A stretch of 64,000 nucleotides of DNA, from the NCBI GenBank assembly GCA_030430565.1, contig JAUIKS010000009.1, positions 124,001 through 188,000 on the forward strand. The letters run 5' to 3'. Below, piece after piece: positions 1-9,926 of this stretch (the stretch's first letter is position 1; every line of letters begins with the position of its first letter). This stretch comes from Polyangia bacterium. GTDB lineage: Bacteria > Myxococcota_A > Polyangia > Nannocystales > Nannocystaceae. The translations under genes were made by a program, and so were the position numbers. A model generated the notes under the pieces. It was given only the letters and a program-made list of their open reading frames with translations, did not search any database and had not been told where the DNA came from.

Positions 1-560
1 TGCGCGCGGACGTTGTTGTAGCGCGAGGTCTTCTGACCGAAGAAGGCGGAGCCAGTGAGCCCGACCGCCATCCGGTTCGTCAGCCAGTAGTTCAACTCAG
101 CGCCGGCGAAGTAGTGGCGAACGAAGGGATCGTTGACCGTGATGCCGACCTGAGGCTGGATGTCGAAGCGCTTTTTCTTGAGGAAGCGTTGGCGCTGGAC
201 GACCGTGATGAACGCCTGGTCGGCCTTGAGCTGCTTGGCCTCCGACTCTGGGTCGGGTGGCGCGGCAGCTGCCTTGTCCTCTTCTTCTTCGCCGAACAGG
301 CCGCCGGCGTCTGCTTCGCCGCCAGCGTCCCCTTCGCCTTCGGTGACTTCGCCACCGTCGCCTTCATCTTCGGAGTCGTCGACTACCACGTCGCCGTCCA
401 TCTCGGAGTCGTCGACAATGGTGTCTTCGTCCTCCGAGTCGTCGACGATGGTGTCTTCGTCTCCGGCAGGTTCGGCAGTAGCCGCTCGCACTGTTGGAGC
501 CGGGATGGCCCATGCTGCTGCGGCGAGGAAGACAGCAGTGCTTGTGAGGAATCGTCGCAT
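1..560 (-). CDS. Outer-membrane beta-barrel protein, partial (C-terminus outside window)
   Basis: The gene runs off the left edge; 186 codons are visible from an ATG at 558-560. The protein starts MRRFLTSTAVFLAAAAWA, a clear Sec signal peptide. It is followed by an acidic, Gly-rich linker (about residues 30-105) in which VDDSE recurs three times, then a basic KKKR stretch and the start of a barrel-like domain (FDIQPQVGITVNDPFV, then aromatic/hydrophobic alternation). This matches the myxobacterial 'outer membrane beta-barrel domain' proteins that carry an acidic periplasmic linker before the barrel. A GAGGTGAGC sequence just before the ATG can serve as ribosome binding site. The exact function is unknown and the barrel cannot be fully assessed because most of it lies outside. 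Confidence 0.7.
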   Translation of the reverse strand, partial: MRRFLTSTAVFLAAAAWAIPAPTVRAATAEPAGDEDTIVDDSEDEDTIVDDSEMDGDVVVDDSEDEGDGGEVTEGEGDAGGEADAGGLFGEEEEDKAAAAPPDPESEAKQLKADQAFITVVQRQRFLKKKRFDIQPQVGITVNDPFVRHYFAGAELNYWLTNRMAVGLTGSAFFGQKTSRYNNVRA

Positions 561-1242
561 GCTCACCTCAGAAATCGACGGGGACTGGAGGGGCAGGGGA
601 GGAAGAGCCGGAAAAGAGAGAAATGGAAGAGTCCAAGTGATTCATCTGGGAAGAAGAATTCTTGGATTTCGGTTGCGGAACGTATCACACGCCTGGGCTG
701 CGCCACAACACGAACCGCAGTGCGGAAGTGACTTTCGTCGCGAGCTTCGAAACGCTCCATGAGCCCGGGCACAGGCATTGCAGCTGTACGCAGCGAGGCA
801 ATTCGACCCGTCCTCGCGTGGTTTGGCCGACGCGCGCGCGATTCGATCCAGAGCTCAAAGCGCCGAGTTCGTAGATGATCTCTCGCTCGGATCACCTCGC
901 AGCGCGGGTTCTCGCGCCGATCGAAGGTCGCGGCGCGCGTTGTCGATCGTGCGCGTGAACTGCGTATACGACGCTCTTGTTCAGCGAGAGCGCAGCTCCG
1001 CGCGCGCGGTTTTAACCGCGAGGATGGTGCGTGTGCAGACTCGTTCACGTCGTGAAACGCGCCCTTCGACGATCCTCGCGCGCGCTCACGGACCGCGCTC
1101 CGTCGGCGCCAGCGCGCGATCGTGGCGCGAGGCGTGGAGCGAAGCGTGGAGCGAAACGTGTTCGAAGTTTCATGTCGTGTTGATCGAGCGCACACAGTCG
1201 GCGCGAGGAGGAGGCGCCGAGGTCGTTGTGTACTCAGCGAAC
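561..1242. other. Intergenic region, about 680 bp, no gene recognised
   Basis: Lies downstream of ftsY and upstream of the partial barrel gene, both on the minus strand. The open frames here read as random Arg/Ser-rich sequence and resemble no family. A short tandem repeat of about 11-12 bp (GCGTGGAGCGAA, then a near-copy) sits around 1131-1160. I see no tRNA-like cloverleaf or strong terminator. Confidence 0.5.
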
Positions 1243-2466
1243 TCAGTCTTCGGCGCGATCGAGCAGCGCGTCGCAGAACGCCTCGGCGTCGAACTCGCGA
1301 AGATCCTCGACGCCCTCGCCGATGCCGATGTAGCGCACCGGGATCTGCAGCTCGTCGACGACGCCGAGCGTCACGCCGCCCTTCGCCGTCCCGTCGAGCT
1401 TGGTCACCACGAGGCCCGTGAAGTCCATGGTGTTCTTAAAGTGCTGGGCCTGCATGAGCGCGTTCTGACCGATAGTCGCGTCGAGCACTAAGAAGGTGTC
1501 GTGCGGCCCGTCGATAGCGTCGCTGGCGGCGTCGTCCCCGGCGGCCTTGCGCAGCGCCTTGGCGCAGGTCCGGCGGATCTTCTGCAGCTCGGCCATCAGC
1601 GTCTCTTTGGTGTGCAGACGACCGGCCGTGTCGCAGAGCACCATGTCGTAGCCCTCGCGGTGCCCGTGCATGATGCCGTCGAAGATCACCGAGGACGGGT
1701 CGGCGCCCTCTTCCGCGGCGAAGAAGCCGCAGCCGACGCGACGCGACCAGACTTCGAGCTGCTCACCGGCGGCGGCGCGGAAGGTGTCGCCCGCGACGAG
1801 CAGGACCTTGCGGCCCGCCGCGGCGTGACGCGAGGCGAGCTTGCCCAACGTCGTGGTCTTGCCGACCCCGTTCACGCCGATCATCAGCAGCACGTAGGGG
1901 CGCGGCGGCGCGTCGAAGTCGAGGGGCTTTGTCTCGAGGGACAGCAAGCCGAGCATCGACTCGCGGATCACCGACCACACCGCGTCGGGCTCGGCGATCT
2001 GGCTGCGGTCGAGGCTCTCGGTGACGCGGTCGAGCAGCTTCTGGGCCGTCGTCGCGCCGATGTCGGCGGTGAACAGCACCTCCTCGACATCATCCTTTAG
2101 ATCATCATCGACGCGCGGCTTGCCGCGCAGGAGCTGAGACAGCCGCGCGACGAAGCCTCCGCGCGTGCGCGCCAGGCCCTTGCGCAGCCGCTCGCGCTGC
2201 TCGAGCTGGCGGGCCTCGGCGGCCTCGCGCGCGGCGACCAGGCCCTCGCGCGGCTTCTCGACCGGCATCTCGACGGCGCTGGGGGGGCGCGACTCGAGCT
2301 GCCTGGGCAGGTCCTTGCCAGGCTTCTCGGGCGTGCCCTCTCCAAGCGCGTCAGGTCGCTCGCCCGCCGGCAGCTGCGGCCGCCCGCGCGTTACGACGAG
2401 GGCCACGCCTCCGCCGAGGAGGATGGCGCCCAGGACGACGAGCATCACGATGAGTTCGATCGACAT
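1243..2466 (-). CDS. ftsY: Signal recognition particle receptor FtsY
   Basis: SRP receptor GTPase (407 aa) that docks the SRP-ribosome complex at the inner membrane for co-translational insertion. The chosen ATG (2464-2466) gives [19 protein letters not shown], an N-terminal membrane segment; an earlier in-frame start would place 22 unrelated residues before it. A short charged A region follows, then the NG domain with G1 [15 protein letters not shown], the [13 protein letters not shown] switch region, and [10 protein letters not shown] near the C-terminus, which are diagnostic of SRP GTPases. Divergent from smc. The integral N-terminal anchor and short A domain are typical outside enterobacteria. 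Confidence 0.96.
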   Translation of the reverse strand: MSIELIVMLVVLGAILLGGGVALVVTRGRPQLPAGERPDALGEGTPEKPGKDLPRQLESRPPSAVEMPVEKPREGLVAAREAAEARQLEQRERLRKGLARTRGGFVARLSQLLRGKPRVDDDLKDDVEEVLFTADIGATTAQKLLDRVTESLDRSQIAEPDAVWSVIRESMLGLLSLETKPLDFDAPPRPYVLLMIGVNGVGKTTTLGKLASRHAAAGRKVLLVAGDTFRAAAGEQLEVWSRRVGCGFFAAEEGADPSSVIFDGIMHGHREGYDMVLCDTAGRLHTKETLMAELQKIRRTCAKALRKAAGDDAASDAIDGPHDTFLVLDATIGQNALMQAQHFKNTMDFTGLVVTKLDGTAKGGVTLGVVDELQIPVRYIGIGEGVEDLREFDAEAFCDALLDRAED

Positions 2467-2939
2467 CGGCGCCTGCTTGCCTATCACAACTCCCTCGCCA
2501 ACTCTCGCGTCAGCCGCGACAAGTCCTGACACGCCCGGGCTGACGCGGGAGAAACGTGAGATCTCCTACGCGCTGCGGGCGTCCAGAGCCCGCTACGCCA
2601 GAATCGCGCGTGCCTCGAGCAGCCACGCGGCCGTTGTCAAGCGCTGCGGCCCCCGTGTCGGCGTCACGCTGCGCCGCGTCGCCGGCTCGGCTCGAGCCCG
2701 GGCCGATCGCGGACCGAGGCCGCGGCGTCGCGTCGATCGTCCACCGGCCGCGATTCGATGTACAGGAAACGAGTCGGCGATCGATCGATCGACACCGCAA
2801 AAATCAGCGCGAGATCAGATCTGTGGATAACTCGTCGGGACGTGGTTGAGGGGACAGGCGGGGGCCGCGGACCCTTTTCCTCGCCCGCGCTCCAGTGGTA
2901 TGGGGGTCCGTCGCCGCTGCGCCGTGGCGACTGCTGTTT
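2467..2939. other. Divergent intergenic region ftsY/smc
   Basis: A 473-bp region that must hold the promoters of both ftsY and smc. No convincing gene. It has a perfect DnaA box (2822-2830) next to an A-rich stretch (CGCAAAAATCAG) and a run of overlapping GATC sites (2779-2792, plus two more at 2812-2821). Confidence 0.5.
2822..2830 (-). promoter_or_regulatory. DnaA box (TTATCCACA on the minus strand)
   Basis: TGTGGATAA on the plus strand is the exact complement of the consensus DnaA box. It is a single site about 110 bp upstream of smc, so it is more likely a transcriptional control site or chance than a replication origin. Several GATC sites lie within 45 bp. Confidence 0.4.
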
Positions 2940-5900
2940 ATGCGTATCAAGAAGATCGAGATCATCGGGTTCAAGTCGTTCGCCGATCGCGAGGTCGTTC
3001 ACGTCGACGACCGCATCACCGGCGTGATCGGCCCCAACGGCTGCGGGAAGTCGAACATCGTCGACGCCATGCGCTGGGGCCTCGGAGAGCAGCGGGCCAA
3101 GCACCTGCGCGGCTCCGGGATGCGCGACGTGATCTTCGCGGGCACCACCAAGCGCGGCCCTGGCGGCCTCGCCGAGGTCACGCTGACCTTCGAGAACCAG
3201 GGCAACGTCCCCGCGGCGTACCTCAACTACGCCGAGATCGCGGTCACCCGTCGGCTGTACCGCGACGGCACCTCGGAGTACCTGATCAACAAGGTCCCGT
3301 GCCGCCTGCGCGACATCAATGAGCTGATGACGGGCACCGGCGCCGGCGCGCGCGGCTACTCGATCATCGAGCAGGGTCAGGTTGGTCGCCTGGTCACGAG
3401 CAAGCCGGAGGAGATCCGGCGCGTGATCGATGAGGCCGCGGGCATCACCCGCTTCAAGGCCCAGAAGCAGTCGGCCGAGCGCAAGATCGCGAAGACCGGG
3501 CAGAACCTGCTGCGTATCAGCGACGTCATCGCGGAGCTCGAGGGGCGCCTGGGCACCCTGCGTCGGCAGGCGCAGAAAGCCGAGCGCTACAAGCGGTACC
3601 GGACCGAGCAGCGCGACCTCGAGCTGTGGATGGCGAGCCACCGCTTCCTCGAGCTCGACATGACCGGCCGCGTGCTCGAGCGCCGCGAGGCTGATCTCGG
3701 CGAGCAGGTCGATGTCGTGCGGCGCACGCTCGAGACCCACGAGACGCGGCTCGAGGCCGAGCGGATCCGCTTCAGCGAGTGCGAGCGCTCGCTCAACGCG
3801 AGTCAGCAGCGCGTCTACGATCACGAGAACCGGCTGCAGCTGATCGAGGCCGAGAATCAGTACCGCGAGCGCGAGCGCGGCGGCCTGTCGCAGGCGATCA
3901 CGCAGTCCGAGGCGGAGGCCAAGGTCGTCACCGAGAACGTCCAGACCCTCGAGACCGAGCTCGAGGAGGCTCGCGCCCAGCTGCGGACCCTCGCCGACTC
4001 CGACCTCGAGCCCGGCGACGCCGCCGAGCGCTACCAGGAGGAGCACGACCTCCTCAACGATCAGCTGCGCACCGCGAGGGCCGACATCGATCGCGCCCGC
4101 GCCGAGATGACGCGGCTCGAGACGCGCGCCGCGACCCTGCAGGCCAAGCTCGAGTCGCGGGTGCAGGGGATCGAGGAGATCACGGAGCGGCTCGCCGGGA
4201 TGGCCGACGAGGAGCAGGAGACCGCGCGGCAGCGCGAGGAGCTCAGCGGCGACCTCGAGTTCGCGCGCGAGGCGAGCGTGAGCGCCAAGGAGGCGGCGCG
4301 TGTTTTGGGCGAGCGCCGCGTCGCGCTCGACCGCGAGCGGATCGAGCTGCGCGAGCGAGTTAAAGGATCCGAGGCCGAGCTCGACACCGTGCGCGGCGAG
4401 CTGCAGCGCGCGCGCTCGCGTCTGCAGTCTTTGGAGGAGATCCAGAATCGCTACCGCAGCTGCACCAGCGGCGTGCAGGTGATCATGGAGCACCGGGCCC
4501 GGCTCGGCGCCACGATGCACGCGGACGGCTCTGTCTCGACGGACAGCGCCGGCGGCGAGGAGGCCGTGCTCGGGATCATGGCCGATCACATCGCCGCGCC
4601 CGCGCACCTCGAGGCGGCGGTCTCGGCCGTGCTCGGCGATCGTTTGCAGGGCGTCGTCGTCAACGCGCCCAACGCCGGCGCCTGCGGGGTCGAGCTGCTC
4701 AAGGAGGTCCAGGAGGGCCGGACGTGGTTCTTGCCCCGGGACTGCCGCGCGCCGCAGACGGCCGCCAAGGTCGAGCAGGTGCTCGAGCGTGATCCGCGGG
4801 AGCTCGCGGGCCTCGCCGAGGGCGCGCTGGTCGGTTGGTCGTCGCCGTCCGCCGAGGTCGAGGCCGAGCCGAAGCGCAGCACCAGCCCCTTCGAGTTCGT
4901 CGACCTGACCGCGGCCGGTCCGGGCGACGCCACGACCGCCTCGCCCGAGATCGTCGGGCCGGGGATGCTCGACGCGGGTCTCGCCACGCAGGCGGCCTCA
5001 CCCGAGGAGCTCGCGCTGCAGAAGCCGGGGGTGCTGGGACGACTCGCCGACTTGATCGATGTCAGCGACGAGCTGCGCCCGCTGGCGCGCGTGCTGCTCG
5101 GCGACACGATCGTCGTCGACCGCCTCGGGCGCGCGCTCGAGCTGTGGCACCAGGGCGGCGTGAAGTCGACGATCGTCACGACCGAGGGCGATCGCATCGA
5201 GGCCTCCGGGGTCGTCGTCGGCGGCTCTTCGAACGCGCTCGACTCGGCGCTCCTGCAGCAGAAGCGAGAGATCCGTGAGCTGCGCGAGCTCGTCGACGTG
5301 CTCGGCGGCGACTTCGACACCGTGCGCGCGCGGCATCAGGGCTTGGTCGAGCGGCTCTCCGAGATCGAGGCCGAGCGCGAGGCCAGCGAGCAGCAGGTCA
5401 TCGAGGCCGAGCGCGAGCGGGCCAAGCGGGAGCAGGAGGTCGTCGCGCTCGAGCGCGCGCTGGCCGAGCAGGTCCGCCGCGGCGAGTCCTTCGAGCGCGA
5501 TCGTGAGCGCCTGCAGGGCGATCTCGAGCGTCGACAAGAAGAGCGCGCGGACATGACCGAGGAGCTCGGCGAGGTCCGCGGAGAGCTGCCGGAGCTCGAG
5601 GAGCGCGCGCTCGCGTCCGAGGCCTCGATCGAGTCCCTGACCGAGCGCCGCGACATGGCGGCCGAGCGCTTGACCGAGGCCAAGATCGCGCTGGCGCGCT
5701 GGCAGCAGCAGCGCGACGCGCTGGCCTCAACGAAGGACCGCCTCGAGCGGCAGGCGGCCAGCGAGCGCGACCGCGCGCGTCGCCTGGCGCAGAAGATCGA
5801 GGAGGCGCAGACCCGCGGCGAGACGCTGGTTAAAGAGATCGCCGAGGCCGAGGAGGAGCGGGAGCGCCGGCTCGACGAGCACAAGCTCGCCAGCGAGCAG

Positions 5901-6803
5901 GTCCACGACGTGCGCGAGCAGCACGAGACCGCGCGCCTCGCGGTCGAGGAGCTGGAGCTGTCGATCCGCAATCTTCGGCGCGAGTACGACCAGCAGCGCG
6001 AGCAGCTGCAGGATGTCGAGCTCGGTCTGCGCGAGATCCGGCTCGAGCGCGGTCACCTCGACCAGGACGTGCGCGAGCGCTTCGACGGCGATCTGGTCGA
6101 GCTGCTCATCGACTTCCACGACCGACCGATGGCGGGGGACAAAGAGCGCGACCGGCTCAAGGACCTCAAGCGGATCCTCGGGCGCATGGGCGAGGTCAAC
6201 CTGACCGCGATCGACGAGTACGAGGAAGTCTCGACGCGCTACGAGTACCTCACGAGCCAGAAGCAGGACCTCGAGGACGCGATCGCGCAGCTGCAGGAGG
6301 CGATCGATCGGATCAACAAAACCACGCGCGAGCGCTTCACGGAGACCTTCCACAAGGTCAACGAGATGTTCCAGAAGGTCTTCCCGCGGCTGTTCAGCGG
6401 CGGCAAGGCGGCGCTCAAGCTGACCGATCCGAACGATCTGCTGACGACCGGCGTCGAGATCATCGCCCAGCCCCCGGGCAAGCAGGTGCGCAGCCTCGAG
6501 CTGCTCAGCGGCGGCGAGAAGGCGCTCACGGCGACGAGCCTGGTGTTCGCGATCTTCCTGATCAAGCCGAGCCCGTTCTGCCTGCTCGACGAGGTCGACG
6601 CGCCGCTCGACGAGGCCAACGTCGGCCGGTTCTGCAAGATGATCCAGGAGATGGCCGAGACCACGCAGTTCATCGTGATCACGCACAACAAGCGGACGAT
6701 GGAGATCGCCGACCGCCTGTACGGCGTCACGATGCAGGAGCGCGGCGTCTCGAAGCTCGTGTCGGTCAACATGCGCAAGGCCGTCGAGCTGACGCAGAGC
6801 TGA
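2940..6803 (+). CDS. smc: Chromosome segregation protein SMC
   Basis: Condensin ATPase (1287 aa) that works with ScpA and ScpB (genes at 29.1-33.5 kb) to extrude DNA loops. The ATG at 2940 gives MRIKKIEIIGFKSFADRE, the canonical SMC N-terminus; an upstream in-frame GTG would add unrelated residues. Walker A GPNGCGKS is at residues 31-38. Long coiled coils flank a hinge (about 520-760). The signature SGGEKALTA starts near residue 1190, followed by Walker B PFCLLDEVDAPLDEANV. The hinge carries an unusual low-complexity insert of roughly 60-70 residues (Ser/Pro/Glu/Ala-rich, around 4840-5030), making the protein about 100 aa longer than typical bacterial SMC. Confidence 0.97.
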   Translation: MRIKKIEIIGFKSFADREVVHVDDRITGVIGPNGCGKSNIVDAMRWGLGEQRAKHLRGSGMRDVIFAGTTKRGPGGLAEVTLTFENQGNVPAAYLNYAEIAVTRRLYRDGTSEYLINKVPCRLRDINELMTGTGAGARGYSIIEQGQVGRLVTSKPEEIRRVIDEAAGITRFKAQKQSAERKIAKTGQNLLRISDVIAELEGRLGTLRRQAQKAERYKRYRTEQRDLELWMASHRFLELDMTGRVLERREADLGEQVDVVRRTLETHETRLEAERIRFSECERSLNASQQRVYDHENRLQLIEAENQYRERERGGLSQAITQSEAEAKVVTENVQTLETELEEARAQLRTLADSDLEPGDAAERYQEEHDLLNDQLRTARADIDRARAEMTRLETRAATLQAKLESRVQGIEEITERLAGMADEEQETARQREELSGDLEFAREASVSAKEAARVLGERRVALDRERIELRERVKGSEAELDTVRGELQRARSRLQSLEEIQNRYRSCTSGVQVIMEHRARLGATMHADGSVSTDSAGGEEAVLGIMADHIAAPAHLEAAVSAVLGDRLQGVVVNAPNAGACGVELLKEVQEGRTWFLPRDCRAPQTAAKVEQVLERDPRELAGLAEGALVGWSSPSAEVEAEPKRSTSPFEFVDLTAAGPGDATTASPEIVGPGMLDAGLATQAASPEELALQKPGVLGRLADLIDVSDELRPLARVLLGDTIVVDRLGRALELWHQGGVKSTIVTTEGDRIEASGVVVGGSSNALDSALLQQKREIRELRELVDVLGGDFDTVRARHQGLVERLSEIEAEREASEQQVIEAERERAKREQEVVALERALAEQVRRGESFERDRERLQGDLERRQEERADMTEELGEVRGELPELEERALASEASIESLTERRDMAAERLTEAKIALARWQQQRDALASTKDRLERQAASERDRARRLAQKIEEAQTRGETLVKEIAEAEEERERRLDEHKLASEQVHDVREQHETARLAVEELELSIRNLRREYDQQREQLQDVELGLREIRLERGHLDQDVRERFDGDLVELLIDFHDRPMAGDKERDRLKDLKRILGRMGEVNLTAIDEYEEVSTRYEYLTSQKQDLEDAIAQLQEAIDRINKTTRERFTETFHKVNEMFQKVFPRLFSGGKAALKLTDPNDLLTTGVEIIAQPPGKQVRSLELLSGGEKALTATSLVFAIFLIKPSPFCLLDEVDAPLDEANVGRFCKMIQEMAETTQFIVITHNKRTMEIADRLYGVTMQERGVSKLVSVNMRKAVELTQS

Positions 6804-6947
6804 GCGCGCTCCATACATGTCCCCCCGGACGCGCGCCGAGCGGGCGTCGGGCCGCTACCGAACGCCGTTGCGGCTGCGCTGAAAAATTCTCGGCGCGCGG
6901 TTCCCCCAGGCGCGTCGCGCTACCCTGAACCGGGCGGTCGGCAGGGC

Positions 6948-8480
6948 ATGAGCGATGAGCACTATCTCAAGCGCGAACTCTACGCGCAGGTTCGCGAGGA
7001 CTCGAGGATCTTCGAGTTCCTGCAGGGCGGGTCGCTCGACGGCGTCTGGTACTGGGACCTCGAGCGCCCCGAGCACGAGTGGATGAGCCCGCGTTTTTGG
7101 CAGGCGCTCGGCGTCGATCCGCGCGACAAGCAGCACCTCGCGTCAGAGTGGCAGGACCTGATCAACCATGACGATCTCGCGGTGGCGCTCGAGAACTTCA
7201 AGCGGCACTGCGACGACCCGAACCATCCCTACGACCAGATCGTCCGGTACCGGCACGCCGACGGCTCTACGGTCTGGATTCGCTGCCGCGGGCTGGCGAT
7301 TCGTGACGCCGACGGAAAGCCCGTTCGAATGCTCGGCGCGCACACCGACGTCACCCGGCTCAAGGTCGCGGAGGCGGAGCTGGCGAAGCGCGTCGCCGAC
7401 GCGACCTCCCGGGAGCTCGTGGCGAACCTCCCGCTCGCGCTCATCATCGTCACGCCGCGCGGCGAGATCGACTTTCTCAACGGCGCGGCCGAGCGTCTCC
7501 TCGGCTACACGCGCGACGAGCTGACCGGGCAGCACATCACCACGGTGATCCCCGGGGCGCGCAGCGAGCAGCGCGCCGAATTCATCGAGACGTACTACCG
7601 AGCCCCGCGCGACCGTCACGCGGAGGTCGGGCGCGATATCGCTGTGCGGCGCAAGGACGGCGCCTGGGTCCCCGTCGAGGTCGGGCTGGCGCCTGTGAAC
7701 AACGCGAGCGGGTCGCGCACGGTCGCGTCTCTGATCGACCTCACCGAGCGCAAGGAGCACGAGCGCAGGCTCAAGCGCAGCAACCGAGACCTCGAGCGCT
7801 TCGCCTACGTCACCTCGCACGATCTTCAAGCGCCGCTGCGGCAGGTCGTCAGCTTCGCCCGGCTCCTGCAAGACAGCCTCCGCGACCAGCTCTCCGAGGA
7901 GGCGAAGCAGGACTTTCAGTTCCTGATCGGCGCGACCAAGCGGATGCAGGGGATGATCAAGGCGATCTTGACGTTCTCGCGGCTCCACTCGGACAAGCCG
8001 CGCAGCGAGCCGGTCGCGCTCGCCGAGGTCGTGGCGACGGTGCGCGAGGCGCTCGCCGTCGAGATCGAGGAGGCCGGCGCGACCGTGACGGTCGATCCGC
8101 TGCCGACCATCAACGGCGCGCAGGCCCACTTCCTGATGCTGTTTCAAAACCTGCTCGCGAACGCGGTGAAGTTTCGCAGCCCCGCCCGCGCGTTGACGAT
8201 CCACGTCGGCGCCGAGCGCAGCGACTCGGGCTGGCGCGTGTTCGTGGCCGACAACGGCATCGGCTTCGCGCCGCAGTACGCCGAAGAGGTGTTCCAGATC
8301 TTTCGCCGGCTCGAGAGTCGAGAGGCGTACGAGGGCACGGGCATCGGGCTCGCGCTCGCGCGGCGGATCGTCGAGGAGCACGGCGGTCGGGTGTGGGCGG
8401 AGGCCGCTCGAGGCGTGGGCGCGAAGTTCTTTATCGAGTGGCCTGCGCCAACAGCTGGAGGCGGTGATGAAACCCCTTGA
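6948..8480 (+). CDS. PAS-domain sensor histidine kinase
   Basis: Cytoplasmic-looking histidine kinase, 510 aa, without signal peptide or membrane segment. Two PAS domains (about residues 25-140 and 150-265), the first with a PAC-like end (IVRYRHADGSTVWIRCRG). The HisKA box is SHDLQAPLR with the predicted phosphorylated His291; the N-box is around Asn405 (LLANAVKF), with G1 DNGIGF and G2 GTGIGLALARRIVEEHGG. The H-box resembles bacteriophytochrome-type kinases. The downstream response regulator overlaps the end by 14 nt, so the two are translationally coupled and almost certainly partners. The signal sensed is unknown. Confidence 0.92.
   Translation: MSDEHYLKRELYAQVREDSRIFEFLQGGSLDGVWYWDLERPEHEWMSPRFWQALGVDPRDKQHLASEWQDLINHDDLAVALENFKRHCDDPNHPYDQIVRYRHADGSTVWIRCRGLAIRDADGKPVRMLGAHTDVTRLKVAEAELAKRVADATSRELVANLPLALIIVTPRGEIDFLNGAAERLLGYTRDELTGQHITTVIPGARSEQRAEFIETYYRAPRDRHAEVGRDIAVRRKDGAWVPVEVGLAPVNNASGSRTVASLIDLTERKEHERRLKRSNRDLERFAYVTSHDLQAPLRQVVSFARLLQDSLRDQLSEEAKQDFQFLIGATKRMQGMIKAILTFSRLHSDKPRSEPVALAEVVATVREALAVEIEEAGATVTVDPLPTINGAQAHFLMLFQNLLANAVKFRSPARALTIHVGAERSDSGWRVFVADNGIGFAPQYAEEVFQIFRRLESREAYEGTGIGLALARRIVEEHGGRVWAEAARGVGAKFFIEWPAPTAGGGDETP
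8457..8461 (+). promoter_or_regulatory. Ribosome binding site deciding the response-regulator start
   Basis: GGAGG lies 5 nt before the ATG at 8467, inside the end of the kinase gene. It favours this ATG over the GTG at 8464. Confidence 0.7.
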
Positions 8481-8931
8481 GATTCTCCTGGTCGAGGACG
8501 AGCCCGGCGACGTGCGACTCACCCAGCACGGGCTCAAGCGCAGCGATGTGCAGATCAACCTCAGCGTGTGCCGTGACGGCGACGAGGCGCTCGAGTTCCT
8601 GCGCCGGGGGTCGCGCTATCCAGACGCCCCGCGCCCGGAGCTCGTGCTGCTCGATCTGAACCTGCCGACGATCAGCGGGTTTCAAGTGCTCGAGGAGCTC
8701 AAGCGCGACCCCGGGCTGCGCGCGATCCCGGTCATCGTGCTGACGACCTCGACGGACCTCGACGACATCAACCGCGCGTACGAGGCGTACGTCAACGCGT
8801 ACATGAGCAAGCCGATCGAGTTCGAGCAGTTCGTCGAGCTCATCAACGGGCTGTCGCGCTACTGGTTCAAGCTGTGTCGGCTCCCCGACGGCGAGCCGGG
8901 GTCGGACGCGGCGCGCGGCGAGCCGGGTTAG
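8467..8931 (+). CDS. Single-domain response regulator, Rcp1 type
   Basis: A stand-alone receiver of 154 aa: EDEPGDVRLT at the N-terminal acidic pocket, LVLLDLNLP with predicted phosphoacceptor Asp63, VLTTSTD with the switch Thr, and MSKPIEFEQF with the conserved Lys. There is no output domain. The DVRLTQHGLKR helix and the extended C-terminus are typical of Rcp1-like regulators that serve phytochrome-type kinases. The start codon overlaps the upstream kinase gene. It probably relays phosphate or acts through protein-protein contact. Confidence 0.9.
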   Translation: MKPLEILLVEDEPGDVRLTQHGLKRSDVQINLSVCRDGDEALEFLRRGSRYPDAPRPELVLLDLNLPTISGFQVLEELKRDPGLRAIPVIVLTTSTDLDDINRAYEAYVNAYMSKPIEFEQFVELINGLSRYWFKLCRLPDGEPGSDAARGEPG

Positions 8932-9926
8932 CCCCGCTCGCGCGCGAACGGGTAGCTCAGGGCGGTCAGCACGCAGAAGTAGCCCGTGACCAGCACGCGC
9001 ACGCTGATCACGAACAGGCCGATCGCCACGTCGTCGACGCCGACCCAGCGCAGCCCGCCGGCCCAGCCGACCTCCTGGATCCCGAGCGCGCCCGGCGTGA
9101 TGCCGATGACCGCCGCGAGCTGTCCGATGGGCGTGGCGGAGGCGATCGCGGTGAAGTCCAGGCGCACGCCGATCGCGAGCGCGACCATCCAGAATTGGGC
9201 GACGACGCACAGGTAGCGCGCGAGGCTGTAGAGGCCGACGAGCACCGCGTCGCGCCGGCTGATCGGCGAGCTGACGTGGTCTGTGGGGTCTTCGCTGCGG
9301 GCGGCGGGTTGACGCCAGTTTCGAAGCCGGGTGTAGATAGCGAGCGCGAGCCGCGAGAGCGGCCAGAGCGCGACGGCGGCGACCGCCGCGAACACCAAGC
9401 AGACGCCGGCGAAGGCGATGGCGGCCTCGTGGGTCGAGGAGAGCGCGCGGTGGACCGCGAGCGCCCACACCACCATGATCGCGGGCAGGAAGATGTCGTA
9501 GATCCGCTCGAGCACGACCTGGGTCATGGCGTGACCGAGGCCGCGCCGTGAGCCGGCGGAGCGCAGCACGACGCCGCGGCCCACGAGGTCCATGACGAGC
9601 GAGGACGAGAACTGCCCGAGCACGCGCGTCAGCGTCATCCCGTGGAAGTACACGGCGTAGCGCAGCCGCGTGCCGCCCATGGCCTCGACCATCAGCTTCC
9701 AGCGCGCGGCCGCGACGAAGCTGGCGAGCGTCGTGCAGACGAAGCCGAGCAGGAGGTAGCGGAGGTTGAAGTCGACGCGCTCCAGCAGCGCGCCGCCGTT
9801 GGGCGCGAGCCACAGGACGACGCCGCCCATGATCGTGAGCCCGGCGAGGAACTTGAGCGCCGCGAGCGTCCAGCCCGCGCGCGGCCGCGTCGGCTCGCGC
9901 TCGTCTTCGTGTTCGGTGCTCGTCAC
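8928..9926 (-). CDS. Lysylphosphatidylglycerol synthase-type transmembrane protein (UPF0104)
   Basis: Polytopic inner-membrane protein, 332 aa, with at least seven hydrophobic segments and the family pattern AARWKLMVEAMG, followed by the FHGMTLTRVLGQFSSS loop and RGVVLRS. It corresponds to the flippase-like half of MprF without the synthase domain; such proteins are also linked to glycolipid synthesis. It overlaps the upstream paralogue by 4 nt, so the two form an operon. The end overlaps the response regulator gene by 4 nt in convergent orientation. The lipid substrate cannot be told from sequence. Confidence 0.82.
   Translation of the reverse strand: MTSTEHEDEREPTRPRAGWTLAALKFLAGLTIMGGVVLWLAPNGGALLERVDFNLRYLLLGFVCTTLASFVAAARWKLMVEAMGGTRLRYAVYFHGMTLTRVLGQFSSSLVMDLVGRGVVLRSAGSRRGLGHAMTQVVLERIYDIFLPAIMVVWALAVHRALSSTHEAAIAFAGVCLVFAAVAAVALWPLSRLALAIYTRLRNWRQPAARSEDPTDHVSSPISRRDAVLVGLYSLARYLCVVAQFWMVALAIGVRLDFTAIASATPIGQLAAVIGITPGALGIQEVGWAGGLRWVGVDDVAIGLFVISVRVLVTGYFCVLTALSYPFARERG

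Noticed and set aside
2779..2830. Replication origin next to smc
   Set aside because: Only one DnaA box, no dnaA/dnaN/parA genes nearby and no long AT-rich unwinding region.
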